Shown: piece by piece, positions 1-9,127 of the stretch | How the letters are laid out: every line of letters starts with the position of its first letter | How positions within the stretch are numbered: position 1 is the first letter of the stretch | Source: Pelagibacterium montanilacus | GTDB taxonomy: Bacteria > Pseudomonadota > Alphaproteobacteria > Rhizobiales > Devosiaceae | DNA: 64,000 nt | Reading direction: 5' to 3' | Assembly (NCBI RefSeq): GCF_003992665.1 | Contig: NZ_RZMX01000006.1 | Coordinates: 62,001 to 126,000 of the forward strand | Translations under genes and position numbers: made by a program | Notes under the pieces: model-generated | What the model saw: only the letters and a program-made list of their open reading frames with translations | What the model was told of the DNA's origin: nothing | Database searches by the model: none

Positions 1-122
1 TAGGCACGTCTGGACGCCCCGTCAGATCGAGCCGCCGCCGACCCGGGACTGGCTGATATCCAGACTGTCGGGCACTCTAGCCCACACATGATTCGCTGAA
101 CGCAACCACGAGCACGCACACC

Positions 123-2384
123 ATGGCCGACATCATCGATCCCCCTGCGGGAAGTGAGCGTATCGTCGATCTCAAGCAGGCGCTCGAGGAACGATATCTC
201 TCCTACGCGATCTCGACGATTACCCAGCGGGCATTGCCCGACGCGCGCGACGGGCTCAAGCCGGTTCACCGGCGCATCTTGCATGCCATGCGTCTGCTCA
301 AGCTCGACCCGGGACAGGGCTACAAGAAGTCAGCCCGTATCGTGGGCGACGTGATCGGCAAGTTCCACCCCCATGGTGATCAGTCGGTTTACGATGCGCT
401 GGTGCGGCTCGCGCAGGATTTCGCCGTGCGCTATCCGCTCGTTGACGGGCAGGGCAATTTCGGCTCGGTCGATGGCGATGGCGCGGCCGCCATGCGCTAC
501 ACCGAAAGCCGAATGACGGAAGTTGCTTCACGCCTGCTCGAGGGGATCGGTGAGGACGCGGTCGACTTCCGAAAGACCTATGACGGGGAAGACGAGGAAC
601 CGATCGTCCTGCCGGCCAACTTTCCCAATCTGCTGGCAAATGGTTCAAGCGGTATTGCGGTCGGCATGGCCACCTCCATCCCGCCACACAACGTGTCGGA
701 GATCTGCGACGCGGCGCTCCATCTGCTCGAAAACCCGACGGCGGTATCCAGCGACCTGATCCGCTTCATCCCTGGTCCTGACTTCCCGACCGGCGGTGTG
801 CTGGTCAACGACCCGGCGGCCACCGAGCAGGCCTATACGACGGGCCGGGGCGGGTTCCGCGTGCGGGCCCGGTGGGACACCGAGGACAATGGCCGCGGCA
901 CCTACCAGATCGTGATCACCGAAATTCCCTATCAGGTCCAGAAGTCGCGCCTGATCGAGAAGATCGCCGAACTGATCTTTGCGCGCAGACTTCCGCTTCT
1001 CAAGGACGTGCGAGACGAGAGTGCAGAGGATATCCGGCTGGTTCTCGAGCCCAGGTCCCGGACCGTCGATCCGGTGCTGCTGATGGAGTCCATGTTCAAG
1101 CTCACGGATCTCGAAGCGCGGTTTCCGCTGAACCTGAACGTTCTGGACAACGGCTTGATTCCACGCGTGATGAACCTCAGCGAGGTCCTTCGGGCGTGGC
1201 TCGAGCATCGGAAGGTGGTGCTGGTCCGGCGCTCGCGGCACCGGCTGGGACAGATCGAGCACCGGCTGGAAGTGCTCGGCGGCTATCTCGTGGCCTATCT
1301 CAACCTCGATGAGGTGATCCGGATCATCCGTGAGGAGGACGAGCCGAAGGCCGAACTGATCAGCCGGTTCAACCTGACGGACGTTCAGGCAGAAGCGGTC
1401 CTGAACATGAGGCTGCGGTCTTTGCGCAAGCTCGAGGAAATCGAGATCCGCACCGAACACGACAAGCTCAGCGCCGAAAAACAGCAGATCGAGACGCTGC
1501 TGGGCTCGGAAAAGCGTCAATGGGGCGAGATCCGGAAACAGGTGGAAGTCCTGCGGGCCTCTTATCCCAAGCTCGCCGCTGACGGCAGCCGCCACCCGGT
1601 GGGTGGGCGTCGCACCACCTTCGCCGATGCCCCCGACACCGACATTGCCGATATCGAGACCGCGATGATCGAGCGCGAGCCGATCACGATCATTCTTTCC
1701 GAGAAGGGTTGGATTCGTGCGCTCAAGGGCCACAGCAACGACCTGTCGACCCTGGCCTTCAAGGCCGATGATCGGTTCAAGCTGGCTCTCCAGTGCGAAA
1801 CGACCGACAAGCTGCTCATGCTTTCCACTGACGGACGTGTCTATACACTGGGCGCCGACAAGCTTCCGGGGGGGCGCGGCCATGGCGACCCGGTCCGCAT
1901 CATGGTCGAGATCGAGGAGGGGCGCGATATCGTGGACCTGTTCATCTATCGGCCAGGCCAGAGGCGGCTTCTGGCGTCCGACGCCGGCAATGGCTTCCTC
2001 GTTGCCCAGGACGATCTGGTGGCCAACACCCGAAAGGGCAAGCAGGCCCTCAACGTCTCGGGCAAGGTGGAGGCGCGTATATCGGTGCCGGCAGAGGGCG
2101 ATATGGTCGCCGTCATCGGTCAGAACCGAAAGCTTTTGGTGTTCCCGATCGACCAGGTCCCGCAGATGACGCGCGGCAAGGGCGTGCGGCTGCAAAAGTA
2201 CAAGGACGGCGGTATTTCCGATGCCCGGGTGTTCAGTTCCGAGACAGGGCTGACCTGGACCGACAGTTCGGGACGCAACTTCACCAAATCCATGGGTGAC
2301 CTGACCGAATGGCTCGGTGAACGGGCGCAGGCTGGCCGTCAGCCCCCTCCAGGATTCCCACGCAACAACCGGTTTTCGGGATAG
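123..2384 (+). CDS. parC: DNA topoisomerase IV subunit A
   Basis: ParC is the DNA-cleaving subunit of topoisomerase IV, which decatenates daughter chromosomes with ParE. The 753 residues fit ParC rather than GyrA. The N-terminal breakage-reunion domain shows [12 protein letters not shown] (about 40-51), the HPHGD segment (82-86) and the catalytic tyrosine Y126 in AAAMRYTES. The C-terminal region, from about 500, has degenerate beta-pinwheel repeats. The position matching E. coli ParC Ser80 is Gln87 rather than Ser, a difference that could affect quinolone sensitivity (inference). The ATG at 123 is the first in-frame start. Bases 1-122 hold nothing recognisable. The gene stands alone, with a minus-strand gene group converging on it. 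Confidence 0.95.
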   Translation: MADIIDPPAGSERIVDLKQALEERYLSYAISTITQRALPDARDGLKPVHRRILHAMRLLKLDPGQGYKKSARIVGDVIGKFHPHGDQSVYDALVRLAQDFAVRYPLVDGQGNFGSVDGDGAAAMRYTESRMTEVASRLLEGIGEDAVDFRKTYDGEDEEPIVLPANFPNLLANGSSGIAVGMATSIPPHNVSEICDAALHLLENPTAVSSDLIRFIPGPDFPTGGVLVNDPAATEQAYTTGRGGFRVRARWDTEDNGRGTYQIVITEIPYQVQKSRLIEKIAELIFARRLPLLKDVRDESAEDIRLVLEPRSRTVDPVLLMESMFKLTDLEARFPLNLNVLDNGLIPRVMNLSEVLRAWLEHRKVVLVRRSRHRLGQIEHRLEVLGGYLVAYLNLDEVIRIIREEDEPKAELISRFNLTDVQAEAVLNMRLRSLRKLEEIEIRTEHDKLSAEKQQIETLLGSEKRQWGEIRKQVEVLRASYPKLAADGSRHPVGGRRTTFADAPDTDIADIETAMIEREPITIILSEKGWIRALKGHSNDLSTLAFKADDRFKLALQCETTDKLLMLSTDGRVYTLGADKLPGGRGHGDPVRIMVEIEEGRDIVDLFIYRPGQRRLLASDAGNGFLVAQDDLVANTRKGKQALNVSGKVEARISVPAEGDMVAVIGQNRKLLVFPIDQVPQMTRGKGVRLQKYKDGGISDARVFSSETGLTWTDSSGRNFTKSMGDLTEWLGERAQAGRQPPPGFPRNNRFSG

Positions 2385-2480
2385 AGCGCTTCCTGCTCCG
2401 GTGGCAGAGAAACTGAAACGTTCAGGAAGTTGTGTTGAGGCGTTTTTGCGAGGCCGGCAGCTTTGGCTTGACGGCGCGCG

Positions 2481-3485
2481 TCAGCTCGCAGGCACCGAGA
2501 AGGTGACGACGATGGGCAGGTGATCGCTGGCTGAGGGGGCAGCAGTGTCGATCGAATGAACCGACAGGCCGCCCCGGGTCAGCACGTGGTCGATCGGCAG
2601 GATGGGCAGTGCCGGCCGCCAGGCACCGAGATAATGCCAGAGCGCGGGAAAGGTCGGACGGTTGTAGGTGTGCCGCCTGAGGCCCGCGGTATCGACGAAG
2701 CCGCGCAGCGCATAAGACCAGGGGGTGGAGTTGAAATCCCCCACCATGATGATCGGGTCCGGCGTGCCCACCAGCGCATCGGCCAGTGCGGCGAACTGGG
2801 CCGTCTGGCGCGTGATCGGCGCGGGCCAGTCATTGTGGGTGGTGGCCAGCGAAAAAGCCCGGGAGGCCTCGGGATCGAACCGCACCATGATCCGCGCGGT
2901 CCGGTCCGTGCTGACGGCGCTGGCCGAGCAGGCATCCTGGGAGAGCGGCTCGAACGCCAGCTTGGAATAAAGCCCGACAAAGGCGCGCTGGCCCCCGACG
3001 CAATACTGGAAGTGGTCGAAGCGCTCGGTCAGCTCTGTGTGGATCGCGCGCCGAACCTGGGGGCTGTATTCCTGCAGAGCGACGATATCCGGATCGATGG
3101 TATCCAGTGTATCGAGGATCAGCTCAGGCCTTTCGTTCCGACCGAAGACATTGAAGGTGACCAGCCGGTAGACCGTGGAGTCCGGTGTCTGCTCATCCAT
3201 GCCTGCGTTCCATCCGCGAACGGCCTCCGGGATGTAGATCATCGAGGAGGCCACCACGCCTGTGGCAGCAATCGTTAGGACGAGCGCGCGCCAGGGCTCG
3301 GCGCGGATCATGAGGGCGGACAACACCAGAACCGCGATCAGCCCCGAGAGCAGCAGTGGCTGAAGGTGGTTGAAGAGGTCGAGCACGGGGTGCACGAAGC
3401 CCAGCGCAGCGGCGACCGCAAAGCCCGCCAGCAGAGCGCATCCTGCAACCCAAGCTGCGCGTAAAGCAACGATCATGAGAGACAT
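2481..3485 (-). CDS. endonuclease/exonuclease/phosphatase (EEP) family membrane protein
   Basis: About 334 residues. Three hydrophobic segments in the first 100 residues are followed by an EEP fold: LQEY (metal-binding Glu), GDFNSTPWS, IDHVL and SDHLPIV at the C-terminus. These are the catalytic signatures of the DNase I / Mg-dependent phosphodiesterase superfamily, so the catalytic domain probably faces the periplasm and cleaves a phosphodiester. The substrate cannot be told from sequence. The start is uncertain: the ATG at 3485 is used here, with a GTG at 3497 also possible. It follows the aminoacyl-transferase gene after about 15 bases and is probably cotranscribed with it. Confidence 0.8.
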   Translation of the reverse strand: MSLMIVALRAAWVAGCALLAGFAVAAALGFVHPVLDLFNHLQPLLLSGLIAVLVLSALMIRAEPWRALVLTIAATGVVASSMIYIPEAVRGWNAGMDEQTPDSTVYRLVTFNVFGRNERPELILDTLDTIDPDIVALQEYSPQVRRAIHTELTERFDHFQYCVGGQRAFVGLYSKLAFEPLSQDACSASAVSTDRTARIMVRFDPEASRAFSLATTHNDWPAPITRQTAQFAALADALVGTPDPIIMVGDFNSTPWSYALRGFVDTAGLRRHTYNRPTFPALWHYLGAWRPALPILPIDHVLTRGGLSVHSIDTAAPSASDHLPIVVTFSVPAS

Positions 3486-3500
3486 GAACCCGCGCACGAC

Positions 3501-4253
3501 CTAGCTGTCGTTTCCCTGCCGATCGACAGACAGGCGACGCCATCCCTGCGCCCCGCGCTGGACTTCCAATGGCTGGAACGAGGCCTTGTAGGCCATCTTG
3601 CGGGAGCTCTCGACCCAATAGCCCAGGTAAAGGCGCCGCCCGGGCATCGCGCGTGCGCGCTCGATGTGGTCGAGGATCATCATGGTGCCGAGGCCACGGG
3701 CGGGCATGGACGGGTCAAAGAAGCTGTATACCATGGACAGCCCGTCTCCCATGACGTCGGTAAGCGCGACGGCGACCAGCCGGCCCGAGTCTTCGCCCGA
3801 CGAAAACCTGTACTCTACGAGGATGGAGTCGACCGGTGTATCCTCGACCATGAACTCATAGTCCAAGTAGCTCATCTGGGACATTCCGCCCCCGTCATGC
3901 CGGGCCGCCAGATAGCGCTGGAACAGCTCATACTGTTCGGCGGTAACGATGGGTGTGCAGGACTGCGAGGCAATGTCGCTGTTTTGCCTGAGGTTCCGGC
4001 GGTGACGCTTGGCAGGCACGAACTGATCGGTGACCACGCGCACGGACTGGCAGGCATCGCAATCCACGCAGGCAGGGCGATAGATGAGGTTCTGGCTGCG
4101 CCTGAAGCCGTGATCGGACAGCAGCCCGTGCAGAGCACCGGCCCGCCGTCCGCTGAGATGGGTGAACAGCTTTCGCTCCTGCCGGTTCTCGAGATAGGGG
4201 CAGGGTGTAGGCGCTGTCAGATAGAACTGAGCACTTTCGGGCGTGTGATCCAT
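3501..4253 (-). CDS. bpt: aspartate/glutamate leucyltransferase (Bpt, ATE family)
   Basis: A protein of 250 residues of the arginyl/leucyl-tRNA-protein transferase family, which adds Leu (Bpt) or Arg to N-terminal acidic residues and so marks proteins for ClpAP. Family features are the N-terminal FYLTAPTPCPYL segment, the cysteine-rich YRPACVDCDACQSVRV block, and the C-terminal GNAT-like half ending in LGYWVESSRKMAYKASF. The start at 4253 (MDHTPESAQF) is chosen because upstream codons read as Cys/Arg-rich noncoding sequence and the family begins close to this motif. Bacterial members are mostly the leucyl-transferring Bpt type; that assignment is by family, not shown here. Confidence 0.9.
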   Translation of the reverse strand: MDHTPESAQFYLTAPTPCPYLENRQERKLFTHLSGRRAGALHGLLSDHGFRRSQNLIYRPACVDCDACQSVRVVTDQFVPAKRHRRNLRQNSDIASQSCTPIVTAEQYELFQRYLAARHDGGGMSQMSYLDYEFMVEDTPVDSILVEYRFSSGEDSGRLVAVALTDVMGDGLSMVYSFFDPSMPARGLGTMMILDHIERARAMPGRRLYLGYWVESSRKMAYKASFQPLEVQRGAQGWRRLSVDRQGNDS

Positions 4254-4359
4254 TGTCGACCTTTTGGGGTCCCTCCGACCGCGACCCTTGCTGCAATCTA
4301 GACCTCGACGAAACGACCCGCAACAGCGGCCATAGGCGAGGTCGACATTTGGGGGCGGA

Positions 4360-4884
4360 TCAAGCCTCGATGGTCGGGCCCGTTCCTGCTGCCCACCGCC
4401 GCTCCATGGGCGAACGTCGCACCATGAGTACGCCTGCCACGAAATCGTGAAGCAGCTGGCGGCGGCTAGTGAACAAGCCCAGCAGCAGCACGAAAGGAGT
4501 GAGCAAAGAACACGAGACCCAAAACAGCACAACGTGGATCATCGCCATCCAGCCATTGAGCGGCGTGTCCCGGGTCGGGGTGAGCACGATATCCATCGCG
4601 CGCATGCCGAAGGTTGCGCGAGACGAAGAGCCCAGGGTCAGCGCGTAATAGAGCACCAGCATAAGCGGGCCGACCAGAGGAAAGGTCAGCCACGCAAGGC
4701 CCAGGGTGAGGATTCCAAGGATAGCGGCGGCGATGAGTCCGGCAACCGTCAAGGCCCCCACAATCACGCAGTCGATGATGAAAGCAAAGACCCTCCGCGA
4801 GAGGATGCTCTCAAAGAGCGCGGGGGAGTCAGCGGGGGTAGGGAGGTTGTCCCGCATCGTGCGCCCAAAAAAATCGCTTGCCAT
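4360..4884 (-). CDS. RDD family integral membrane protein
   Basis: A 174-residue membrane protein with an RDD domain: the FESILSRRVFAFIIDCVIVG opening places Arg and Asp in the first transmembrane helix, followed by two or three further helices and the LLHDFVAGVLMVRR tail typical of the family. RDD proteins are poorly defined; some act in ion exchange or osmotic tolerance. The ATG at 4884 is preferred over one at 4926 because AAGGAT lies about 6 bases upstream. It sits between hemB and bpt on the same strand, 66 bases after hemB. Confidence 0.8.
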   Translation of the reverse strand: MASDFFGRTMRDNLPTPADSPALFESILSRRVFAFIIDCVIVGALTVAGLIAAAILGILTLGLAWLTFPLVGPLMLVLYYALTLGSSSRATFGMRAMDIVLTPTRDTPLNGWMAMIHVVLFWVSCSLLTPFVLLLGLFTSRRQLLHDFVAGVLMVRRSPMERRWAAGTGPTIEA

Positions 4885-4950
4885 TGTGTGATCCTTGTAA
4901 CTTTCGGCAACAGATTGGATTTTCATGCCGCCGATGCAAGGCCAACGGGG

Positions 4951-5937
4951 TTACCGATTGAGCTCGCGGGCCATCTCCAGCGCGAAATAGGTGAGGATGC
5001 CCGAGCATCCGGCGCGCTTGAAAGCCATAAGGCTCTCAGCCATCGCCTTTTCCCGGTCGATGGCGCCGGCGGCCCCAGCAAAGCTGATCATCGCATACTC
5101 GCCGGAGACCTGGTAAGCAAAGACCGGCACATCGAAGCGGTCCTTGGCCATCCGGCAGATGTCGAGATAAGGCATGCCGGGCTTGACCATGATCCAGTCC
5201 GCACCTTCAGCGATGTCCTGCTCGATCTCGCGCACGGCATCTTCGTGGTTGGCCGGATCCATCTGATAGCTCAGCTTGTCGCCGCGCAACCGGGCGCCCG
5301 AGCCGACTGCCTCGCGAAACGGCCCGTAGAATGCGGACGCGTACTTGGCGGCGTAGGACATGATGATCGTCTTCTCGAAGCCTTCGTCGTCGAGGACTTC
5401 CCGGATGGCGGCAACGCGCCCGTCCATCATGTCCGAGGGCGCGATGATGTCGGCACCCGACTGGGCCTGGACCAGCGCCTGCCGCGTCAGGATATCGACG
5501 GTTTCGTCGTTGAGGATTTCCTCGCCGGCCATGACGCCATCATGGCCGTGGGTGGTGTAAGGGTCGAGCGCCACGTCGGCCACGAGCCCGATCTCCGGCA
5601 CGGCCTCCTTGATAGCCGAGAGCGTCCGGCACACCAGATTGTCGCGATTGGTGGCCTCTGACCCATCTTCGGTGCGTCGGGCCGGATCGGTGTTGGGAAA
5701 GAGCGCGAGTGCGGGAATGCCTTCGGCACGGGCCTCGCGCGCCGCGGCGACGGCCAGATCGATCGTGAGCCTGTCCACGCCCGGCATGGAGGCGACCGGC
5801 TGTCGCTCATTTGTGCCCTCGATCACAAAGATCGGCCAGATGAAGTCCGAGGGCGACAGCTGGGTTTCACGGACAAGCGCGCGGCTCCAGCCGGCCATGC
5901 GCGGACGGCGCAGCCGGCGTCCGGCGAGGAAGCTCAT
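4951..5937 (-). CDS. hemB: delta-aminolevulinic acid dehydratase (porphobilinogen synthase)
   Basis: HemB condenses two 5-aminolevulinate molecules to porphobilinogen, the second common step of tetrapyrrole synthesis. The 328-residue protein carries the two Schiff-base lysines, K198 in SYAAKYASAFYGPFRE and K252 in MVKPGMPYLD. The metal loop reads DVALDPYTTHGHDG, without the three zinc-binding cysteines, so this is the magnesium/potassium-dependent type common in alphaproteobacteria. The start is the ATG at 5937 (MSFLAGRRLRRPR); the reading frame stays open upstream but loses family character. It is the first gene of a minus-strand series with the RDD and bpt genes. Confidence 0.95.
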   Translation of the reverse strand: MSFLAGRRLRRPRMAGWSRALVRETQLSPSDFIWPIFVIEGTNERQPVASMPGVDRLTIDLAVAAAREARAEGIPALALFPNTDPARRTEDGSEATNRDNLVCRTLSAIKEAVPEIGLVADVALDPYTTHGHDGVMAGEEILNDETVDILTRQALVQAQSGADIIAPSDMMDGRVAAIREVLDDEGFEKTIIMSYAAKYASAFYGPFREAVGSGARLRGDKLSYQMDPANHEDAVREIEQDIAEGADWIMVKPGMPYLDICRMAKDRFDVPVFAYQVSGEYAMISFAGAAGAIDREKAMAESLMAFKRAGCSGILTYFALEMARELNR

Positions 5938-6079
5938 GTCATGCTTTGTGTGTGGTCCGGTCAATATTGGTCTCCGATCAGCTTTGCCATCGTCTCTACC
6001 AGCACTGGCCCGATCAAGCCAACGGGTCTTGTCGGCACCGGCCAAATCACTATAGCTCTTGGCGCAAGGGGGATCCGCC

Positions 6080-6469
6080 ATGGATTTGCGCGCAGAACCG
6101 GCCGACAAGGGCGCACGGCTGCTGTCGTTAGCGAGCCTGCTTCTGGGCCTGGGGGATGCCATGAGCCTTCTGGGCGTGAGCACGGGCGGTGCCAGCCCGG
6201 TGACAGCGCTGGGCGCGTCCGGGTTCGCCATGCTCGCGGTTCTGTGCATTGCAAGACTCTTTGCCGCTGTGGGGCTGTGGATACAGTCGGTCTGGGGCGC
6301 GGTGATCTTTGGCGGATCGCTGCTGGCCGAAGTGGTGCTTTTCGTTGCCGCACCGTCACTGGTTGGGACGTCTTTGATCGGATTTATCTTCAAAGTTGCC
6401 CTCTTGCTGGCAACCATAGCCCTGCTGCTGTTTGCGCGCAGGGCGTCGGTCAGACGCGCCGGCGATTAA
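6080..6469 (+). CDS. DUF6163-type four-helix membrane protein
   Basis: A protein of 129 residues, nearly all hydrophobic, with about four predicted membrane helices (roughly 15-38, 48-68, 72-92 and 97-117). It ends with a basic FARRASVRRAGD tail, which suggests a cytoplasmic C-terminus. Similar small proteins (DUF6163) are found in Hyphomicrobiales next to ldtR. The ATG at 6080 is preceded by AAGGGGG at a good distance. It is divergent from hemB, so bases 5938-6079 should contain both promoters. No function is known to me. Confidence 0.75.
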   Translation: MDLRAEPADKGARLLSLASLLLGLGDAMSLLGVSTGGASPVTALGASGFAMLAVLCIARLFAAVGLWIQSVWGAVIFGGSLLAEVVLFVAAPSLVGTSLIGFIFKVALLLATIALLLFARRASVRRAGD

Positions 6470-6701
6470 CGCCCAATCCCATATCGAAGGGAGAATCGGA
6501 GCGTCGGCGAGGCTTGGCGCAAGCCCCGAGCGCGCATGGAAACCCGCGGTCAGCGCCGCGTTCACGGGCTGTAAAGGTTACAGAATTCGTACGCGTAGTA
6601 ACGTCTCGAAAACCAAAAAAACCCAAGTTTTCCCGTAAGATAAAGTTAAGGCTGTCTCTTAAACCGTTCTTATGTGGGCGTGGCTAGATTGCCCATACAG
6701 A

Positions 6702-6715
6702 CACGAAAAATCGTG
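6702..6715. promoter_or_regulatory. short inverted repeat ahead of ldtR
   Basis: CACGA-AAAA-TCGTG is a perfect 5-4-5 inverted repeat starting 40 bases before the ldtR start. It lies in the AT-rich end of the 272-base leader between 6470 and 6741, which otherwise shows no gene. MarR-family genes are often autoregulated through such palindromes, so an LdtR operator is possible, but the repeat does not resemble the palindrome in front of the transpeptidase gene. Confidence 0.3.
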
Positions 6716-6741
6716 CGAATTTTTACAGTGAGGCAAAACCG

Positions 6742-7251
6742 ATGGCTAACAACACTTCCGCGGCGAGGGCAGGTTCATCTGAACGGCAAGACAGTTTGAA
6801 GCCGTTGTATCTCGAGGCAGTCTCGCGCGTTGAGCGGCTGCACCGGCGGTTGCTCGATCTGATCAAGGACGAGTTCGACCGCATGGGCTGGGACGATATC
6901 AATCCGGTGCAGGCACTGCTCATGTTCAATATCGGCGACAGCGAGCTAACGGCAGGCGAACTGCGCACTCGCGGCTACTACCTGGGCTCCAACGTCTCGT
7001 ACAACCTCAAGAAGCTGGTTGATATGGGCTACATCTTCCAGGAGCGCTCCAAGACCGATCGCCGGTCGGTGCGCATCCGTCTGACGCCCAAGGGTGAGGA
7101 AGTCGCGGAAGTGATCGACGAACTTTACGATCGCCACCTCAACTCAATCGAGAAGGTCGGCGGGCTCGGCGAATCAGAGTTCTCGGGGCTCAACACCGCG
7201 CTGTCGCGACTGGAGCGGTTCTGGGTCGACCAGATTCTCTACAAGCTCTGA
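6742..7251 (+). CDS. ldtR: MarR-family transcriptional regulator LdtR
   Basis: A 169-residue winged-helix regulator. The core (about 45-135) reads as a MarR fold: a first helix rich in leucine, then LTAGELRTRGYYLGSNVSYNLKKLVDMGYI as the helix-turn-helix plus linker, and RRSVRIRLTPKGEEV as the wing. Length and position match LdtR, the alphaproteobacterial regulator described in Liberibacter and Sinorhizobium that controls a neighbouring L,D-transpeptidase and osmotic tolerance. Here too the transpeptidase follows, separated by a rho-independent terminator, so the two genes have separate promoters. The ATG at 6742 begins MANNTSAARAG. Confidence 0.88.
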   Translation: MANNTSAARAGSSERQDSLKPLYLEAVSRVERLHRRLLDLIKDEFDRMGWDDINPVQALLMFNIGDSELTAGELRTRGYYLGSNVSYNLKKLVDMGYIFQERSKTDRRSVRIRLTPKGEEVAEVIDELYDRHLNSIEKVGGLGESEFSGLNTALSRLERFWVDQILYKL

Positions 7252-7287
7252 TACCCTCGGCTGTTGCACGTACGCCACATCGACTTG

Positions 7288-7320
7288 GAAACGCCGGGCG
7301 CTCGTCCGGCGTTTCTTATT
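7288..7320 (+). terminator. rho-independent terminator after ldtR
   Basis: A perfect 10-base-pair stem (7288-7297 with 7306-7315, GAAACGCCGG arm) with an 8-base loop is followed by TTATTT. It lies 37 bases after the ldtR stop and separates ldtR from the transpeptidase gene. Confidence 0.85.
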
Positions 7321-7418
7321 TGCGCCGCAAATAATCTATAGCCGCTGGTGCATCTGGAAAGCAGCCGAGGGTGGAATCGGTCAAACCCTGTTGAAGGGGC
7401 GTTGAGACCGGCAAGCCA

Positions 7419-7454
7419 TTGGTGCAAAAGGGACGGCAATAGATATATCTGCCG
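7419..7454 (+). promoter_or_regulatory. candidate promoter and operator of the L,D-transpeptidase gene
   Basis: TTGGTG (7419-7424) and GATATA (7442-7447), spaced by 17 bases, form a plausible sigma-70 promoter. The -10 lies inside the perfect palindrome AGATATATCT (7441-7450), which is itself flanked by CGGC (7434-7437) and GCCG (7451-7454). A repressor bound here would block polymerase. LdtR, encoded just upstream, is the obvious candidate by known family behaviour; binding is inferred. Confidence 0.45.
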
Positions 7455-7497
7455 CCAATCCAGGTTCAGTTCGGTGACAAGAGGAATGTGTTAAACC

Positions 7498-8760
7498 ATG
7501 GCCACGACCAACAGGCGTCATGCACTCAAGCTTCTTGCGGCTATGGCGGCGGGCGGAGCAGTCCTGCCTTCGGCGGCGCATGCGTCAATCTTCGGGTCGT
7601 TCGCGACCAGCCGTGTGCTGCGCGAGACCGATCGCGAAGCCAATTCCCGAATCGCCATGGAGGCGATTGGTGGCACCGACCCGATCATTTCGATCGATAC
7701 CGAGTACAATCTCCAGCGCGTTGCTGAATACTATCAGCGGCTCGTCGCCAATGGTGGCTGGCCCGCGCTGGAGACCAACGTCTATGAGCTGCAGCTTGGC
7801 TCCAACACTCGGCCTGTGCGCGATCTTCGCACGTTCCTGATGTACACTGGCGACCTTGCGCAGGAGGAGGGCGTGTCCGATCTGTTCGACGCGCCCGTGG
7901 ACGTGGCGGTCAAGGGGTTCCAGGCCCGCCACGGCTTGCAGATTACAGGGATCGTTGATGAGCCGACCTATTGGGCGATGTCGGTTCCCGCCGCCGAGCG
8001 GCTACGGCAACTCGAGCTCAATCTCCAGCGTGTGCGCGGTCTCGAGGGTCATCTAGAGGCCGACCGCTACGTCAACGTTAACATCCCGGCCGCAACCATC
8101 GAGGCGGTTGAGGCCGCGCAGGTTACGCGTCGGCATACGGCCGTGGTCGGCCGGATCGACCGTCAGACTCCGATCCTTCAGAGCCGGATTCATGAGATCA
8201 ACTTCAATCCGTACTGGACCGTGCCCAAGTCGATCATCGAGCGCGATATCATCAAGCTGATGAACGACAATCCTAATTACCTCGCCGAGTACAACATCCG
8301 TATTCTCGACGGCAACGGGAACGAGATCCCGCCCGAGCAGATCGACTGGTCGACCAACGAGGCGGTCAATTACACGCTGCGTCAGGATCCCGGCTCCGAG
8401 AACTCGATGGGGCACGTCAAGATCAACTTCCACAATCCGCACGCCGTGTATCTGCACGATACCCCGCAGCGCGCGCTGTTCACTGAGTCGGCCCGCTTCC
8501 ATTCCTCGGGCTGCGTGCGCGTTTCGGACGTGGATGCGTTCGTCGCCTGGATCCTGCGCGAGAACAACTACGACATCATTTCGGTCAACACCGCATTTGC
8601 ATCAGGGGACCGTCAGGACGTGTCGGTGAGCAATCCGGTACCGATTCTCACGACCTATTTCACCGCCTGGGCGAACCGGAACGGTGTCGTGAGCTTCCGC
8701 GACGACGTCTATGATTTCGACGCCGAGGGTCGAGTGGACTTCCCCGAAATAATTTCCTGA
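7498..8760 (+). CDS. ldtP: periplasmic L,D-transpeptidase (YkuD domain)
   Basis: A 420-residue cell-wall enzyme that makes or edits peptide cross-links in peptidoglycan, or links lipoproteins to it. The N-terminus (TNRRHALKLLAAMAAGGAVL..AHA) is a signal peptide with a twin-arginine-like RR pair. A peptidoglycan-binding domain lies at about 110-165 (VDVAVKGFQARHGLQITGIVD). The YkuD domain spans about 205-365 with the catalytic HSSGCVR motif: H335, nucleophile C339 and R341. The gene follows ldtR, as in Liberibacter where ldtP is the LdtR target. A DUF6898 gene follows 20 bases downstream. Confidence 0.9.
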   Translation: MATTNRRHALKLLAAMAAGGAVLPSAAHASIFGSFATSRVLRETDREANSRIAMEAIGGTDPIISIDTEYNLQRVAEYYQRLVANGGWPALETNVYELQLGSNTRPVRDLRTFLMYTGDLAQEEGVSDLFDAPVDVAVKGFQARHGLQITGIVDEPTYWAMSVPAAERLRQLELNLQRVRGLEGHLEADRYVNVNIPAATIEAVEAAQVTRRHTAVVGRIDRQTPILQSRIHEINFNPYWTVPKSIIERDIIKLMNDNPNYLAEYNIRILDGNGNEIPPEQIDWSTNEAVNYTLRQDPGSENSMGHVKINFHNPHAVYLHDTPQRALFTESARFHSSGCVRVSDVDAFVAWILRENNYDIISVNTAFASGDRQDVSVSNPVPILTTYFTAWANRNGVVSFRDDVYDFDAEGRVDFPEIIS

Positions 8761-8780
8761 CTCCTTAGGGAGCCGCCCGC

Positions 8781-8990
8781 GTGACCACCTCATCGAGCGG
8801 CCCCCGAGAAGTTCTCTTCGAATTCAGGCCGATGGGTGCCCAGGTCCGGGTCGCAGCCATCGATTCGGCGTCCGGCGTGGAGGTGGTAATCATTGCCCCG
8901 GCGAGTTCGTCCCAGGCTCAGATGAAGACGGTTGCGCTGGCCAAGCTGCGCCGGCGTCTTGGCGCCGCCCCCGGTTCCGGCCAGCGCTAG
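8781..8990 (+). CDS. small DUF6898-type protein
   Basis: A protein of 69 residues from a GTG start, with AGGGAG just upstream. It has a beta-rich core (VLFEFRPMGAQVRVAAIDSASGVEVVIIAP) and a helical end (MKTVALAKLRRRL). Similar short proteins labelled DUF6898 occur in Hyphomicrobiales near glyA. It follows the transpeptidase gene closely and may be cotranscribed. No function is assigned. Confidence 0.7.
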   Translation: MTTSSSGPREVLFEFRPMGAQVRVAAIDSASGVEVVIIAPASSSQAQMKTVALAKLRRRLGAAPGSGQR

Positions 8991-9127
8991 CCTGGCCCTC
9001 AACCGGTGTGTCAGAAGCCCTATGGGAAGCGGCTCGGTGCGGCATCTTTGTTTTGGATTCGCGGGCAGGGCTGTGTTAAGCGAAGCGCGCTTCTTCACAC
9101 GACAATCCCAACGGTCGAGGTCTGCCG

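Noticed and set aside
645-2195. Long minus-strand open frame inside parC
   Set aside because: The plus strand encodes a complete, motif-rich ParC; the antisense frame is compositionally odd and without motifs.
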